The notes under the pieces: model-generated | What the model was told of the DNA's origin: nothing | Seen by the model: the letters and a program-made list of their open reading frames with translations, nothing else | Databases searched by the model: none | DNA from: Myxococcota bacterium | GTDB lineage: Bacteria; Myxococcota_C; UBA6777 | Assembly (NCBI GenBank): GCA_023150835.1 | Contig: JAKLKB010000012.1 | Location: forward strand, 16,858 to 80,857 | Reading direction: 5' to 3' | DNA: 64,000 bases | Part shown: piece after piece, positions 62,589 to 64,000 of the stretch | How the letters are laid out: the number at the start of each line of letters is the position of its first letter | Position numbering within the stretch: position 1 is the first letter of the stretch | Program-made: the position numbers and the translations under genes

Positions 62589-63368
62589 GTTCCCTTGGAC
62601 GCGGACTTCTTTGACCCCGAATGGATGTTTGGCGATGCCGTCGCCAACGGCTTCGATCTCGTGATCGGCAACCCACCATACATCCAGATCCAAAAACTCA
62701 ACAAAGAACAAAAAGACCAACTTTCCGCCCAAATCTTCGAAACTTACGCCGCCACCGCTGATCTCTATTGCCTTTTCTACGAACGGGGTATCCAGCTTCT
62801 CCGCGATGACGGCCACCTTTGCTACATCACCTCCAACAAGTGGATGCGCGCAGGCTACGGTGAAAAACTCCGCCGATATCTCGTCAGCGGATTCGATACG
62901 TACGCCGTGATGGACTTCGGCATGGCCCAGAACTTCAGCGCCGCCACGACTTACACCAACGTCCTACTCGGTGCAAAACGCCCGCCCTCCAGCTCTTTGC
63001 GCGCTTGCTATGCCAAAGACACCCGCCCCGCCATGCAAGACCCCGCACTCTATTTCCAACAACACGCCGTCGACTTGCCCACTCCCTCCAAAGATCCTTG
63101 GGTCATCCTCTCCCCTGAACGACAACAACTCAAAACCCTTGTCGAATCCCAAGGCATACCCCTCGGAACATGGGATATCAACATCTATCGAGGTGTCCTC
63201 ACAGGTTTCAACGATGCCTTCTACATCACCCAAGAACAGCGCGATGCTTTTGTCGCTGCCGATCCCCGCTGCGCCGAACACCTTGTCCCTCTCCTGCGTG
63301 GGCGCTTTGTCGAACGCTACGCCACCCGATGGGACGGCACTTGGATGATCAATAGAGACCACCACACA
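62589..63368 (+). pseudogene. Eco57I-type N6-adenine methyltransferase fragment (N-terminally truncated)
   Basis: In the frame beginning near 62589 the protein reads PLDADFFDPEWMFGD and then the catalytic motif V-I-G-N-P-P-Y. The family-typical regions follow: A-T-A-D-L-Y-C-L-F-Y-E-R-G, L-C-Y-I-T-S-N-K-W-M-R-A-G-Y-G and the T-T-Y-T-N-V-L-L segment. The start of the target-recognition domain is present (G-T-W-D-I-N-I-Y-R-G-V-L-T-G-F-N-D-A-F). Motif I (SAM-binding) is missing because the frame has no family-like sequence and no good start before 62589. A 38-residue frame starting at ATG 62498 ends at a TGA inside it. At about 63368 the similarity stops abruptly. I infer a gene remnant. Confidence 0.7.
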
Positions 63369-63479
63369 CGACACTTGGCGCGTCATCGCTTTTTCTTCCA
63401 ACCGTCGTCTCCATGTTCCCCAAGCCGCATCCGACACCGACTTTCCCAATCCCGCTTTTTTCAACTTGCTTGCACTCAC

Positions 63480-64000
63480 ATCTCCCACCGCCAGTCGTTC
63501 GCATCGTTCGATCAGTATGGTCGCGAGCTGGTGACGTATCTGGGGGGATTGTCGGAGGTGGGGCGTTGTGAGTCGGTCGGCGGGGAAGTCGAGATCACGC
63601 ATCGTTTGACAGATCGGGTGTTTCGGGTGAACGCGAAGTTGTCGCCCGAAGGGGAACAGGAAGATTTTTTGGTGCATTTGGAGTTTGAGTCATCGTACAA
63701 AACAGGGATGGGGCATCGTTTGGGGACGTATGGGTGGGGGTTGTGTGGGCGCGAGAACTTGCCCGTGATGCACATCGTCTGGTACGTCAGCGAAAAAGCC
63801 CCATCGCATTGGCCTGTCGGAGAGTGGCAAAGAGAACGCGAAGAAGAGATGTGGTTGGGTGGGCGTCTGGTGGGGTTGGTGAGTTGGCGGGAGATCTGGT
63901 TTTCGGGGAAGTACAACGCCGAAGACTTTGTAAAAGAAGCACCTGCGTACTTGTTGCCGTTTGCGGCGTTGATGGAAGGTGCAGAACGGCCCTTCATCAA
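63480..64000 (+). CDS. Rpn-like (PD-(D/E)XK) nuclease-family protein, 3' end outside the window
   Basis: The frame continuing from the methyltransferase fragment without a stop encodes FASFDQYGRELVTYLGGLSE, then an F-L-V-H-L-E-F-E-S-S-Y-K-T-G-M-G-H-R-L-G-T-Y stretch (the E-F-x-S-type PD-(D/E)XK site of Rpn/DUF4351 proteins), and P-V-M-H-I-V-W-Y-V-S-E-K. Rpn proteins are recombination-promoting nucleases or transposase-related. The true start is not clear (no ATG before 63534 in frame; GTG 63531 is possible), and the gene runs off the right edge. It shares one open frame with the truncated methyltransferase. Confidence 0.6.
   Translation, partial: MSHRQSFASFDQYGRELVTYLGGLSEVGRCESVGGEVEITHRLTDRVFRVNAKLSPEGEQEDFLVHLEFESSYKTGMGHRLGTYGWGLCGRENLPVMHIVWYVSEKAPSHWPVGEWQREREEEMWLGGRLVGLVSWREIWFSGKYNAEDFVKEAPAYLLPFAALMEGAERPFI

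Noticed and set aside
1-64000. tRNA, rRNA or riboswitch genes
   Set aside because: I looked for cloverleaf and rRNA-like strings by eye and found none; small or degenerate ncRNAs cannot be excluded without covariance-model search.

Overview
The window looks like a chromosomal segment of a Gram-negative bacterium related to the Myxococcota (former deltaproteobacteria). This is an inference from content. There is a type IV pilus minor-pilin operon ending in a PilY1-like adhesin, a secretin, cysteine-rich lipoproteins, a MopE-like protein with eleven DNDCDG-type motifs, a PilZ-like domain fused to Hsp70, a GAF/sigma-54 activator, and outer-membrane barrels. I see no rRNA, tRNA, prophage structural gene, CRISPR array or canonical insertion sequence. 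GC content was not computed.

Layout. 1-5.1 kb: the end of an unknown gene; a formylglycine-generating-enzyme-like (SUMF1) gene interrupted by an in-frame TAG; a hexanucleotide microsatellite; a nucleoside hydrolase; then a stress block hsp20-hsp20-htrA. 5.1-6 kb: intergenic DNA holding a MITE-like element of about 270 bp. 6-11 kb: an outer-membrane protein, then dapA-dapB-folK and a membrane protein, the last three tightly spaced. 11.4-13.5 kb: secretin. 13.6-22.2 kb (minus strand): minor pilins FimT/GspH, PilV, PilW and PilX, then a large vWA/PilY1 adhesin. 22.4-26.8 kb: a YkgJ-like Cys-cluster protein, a processive family-2 glycosyltransferase, a diacylglycerol-kinase-like protein and a small membrane protein. 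26.9-32 kb: a Cys-rich lipoprotein, a RecT/Bet-like annealing protein, a small lipoprotein and a DUF429 protein. 32.3-37.8 kb: a one-domain DsbA-like protein followed by a 1423-residue protein with seven consecutive DsbA-like domains. 38.3-43.1 kb: two lipoproteins with OB-like segments and a barrel protein. 43.2-50.5 kb (minus): gshB, the PilZ-Hsp70 fusion and alaS. 50.8-54.5 kb (plus): an RluA-type pseudouridine synthase, a TolC-like protein and a MlaC-like protein. 54.7-61.1 kb (minus): a GAF/sigma-54 activator, an MBL-fold hydrolase and the MopE-like lipoprotein. 61.3-64 kb (plus): a WYL regulator, then an N-terminally truncated Eco57I-type methyltransferase that reads in frame into an Rpn-like nuclease running off the window.

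Functionally the region is dominated by cell-envelope biology: pilus, secretin, barrels, lipoproteins, periplasmic thiol-disulfide exchange and periplasmic proteolysis. Housekeeping genes (lysine/peptidoglycan precursors, folate, glutathione, alanyl-tRNA synthetase, rRNA or tRNA pseudouridylation) are interspersed.

The most unusual items are the seven-domain DsbA protein, the PilZ-Hsp70 fusion, and a recurrent pattern of 36-37-bp duplications placed on gene ends, several of which copy a stop codon or a ribosome-binding site plus start. A family of dispersed palindromic and MITE-like intergenic repeats is also present.
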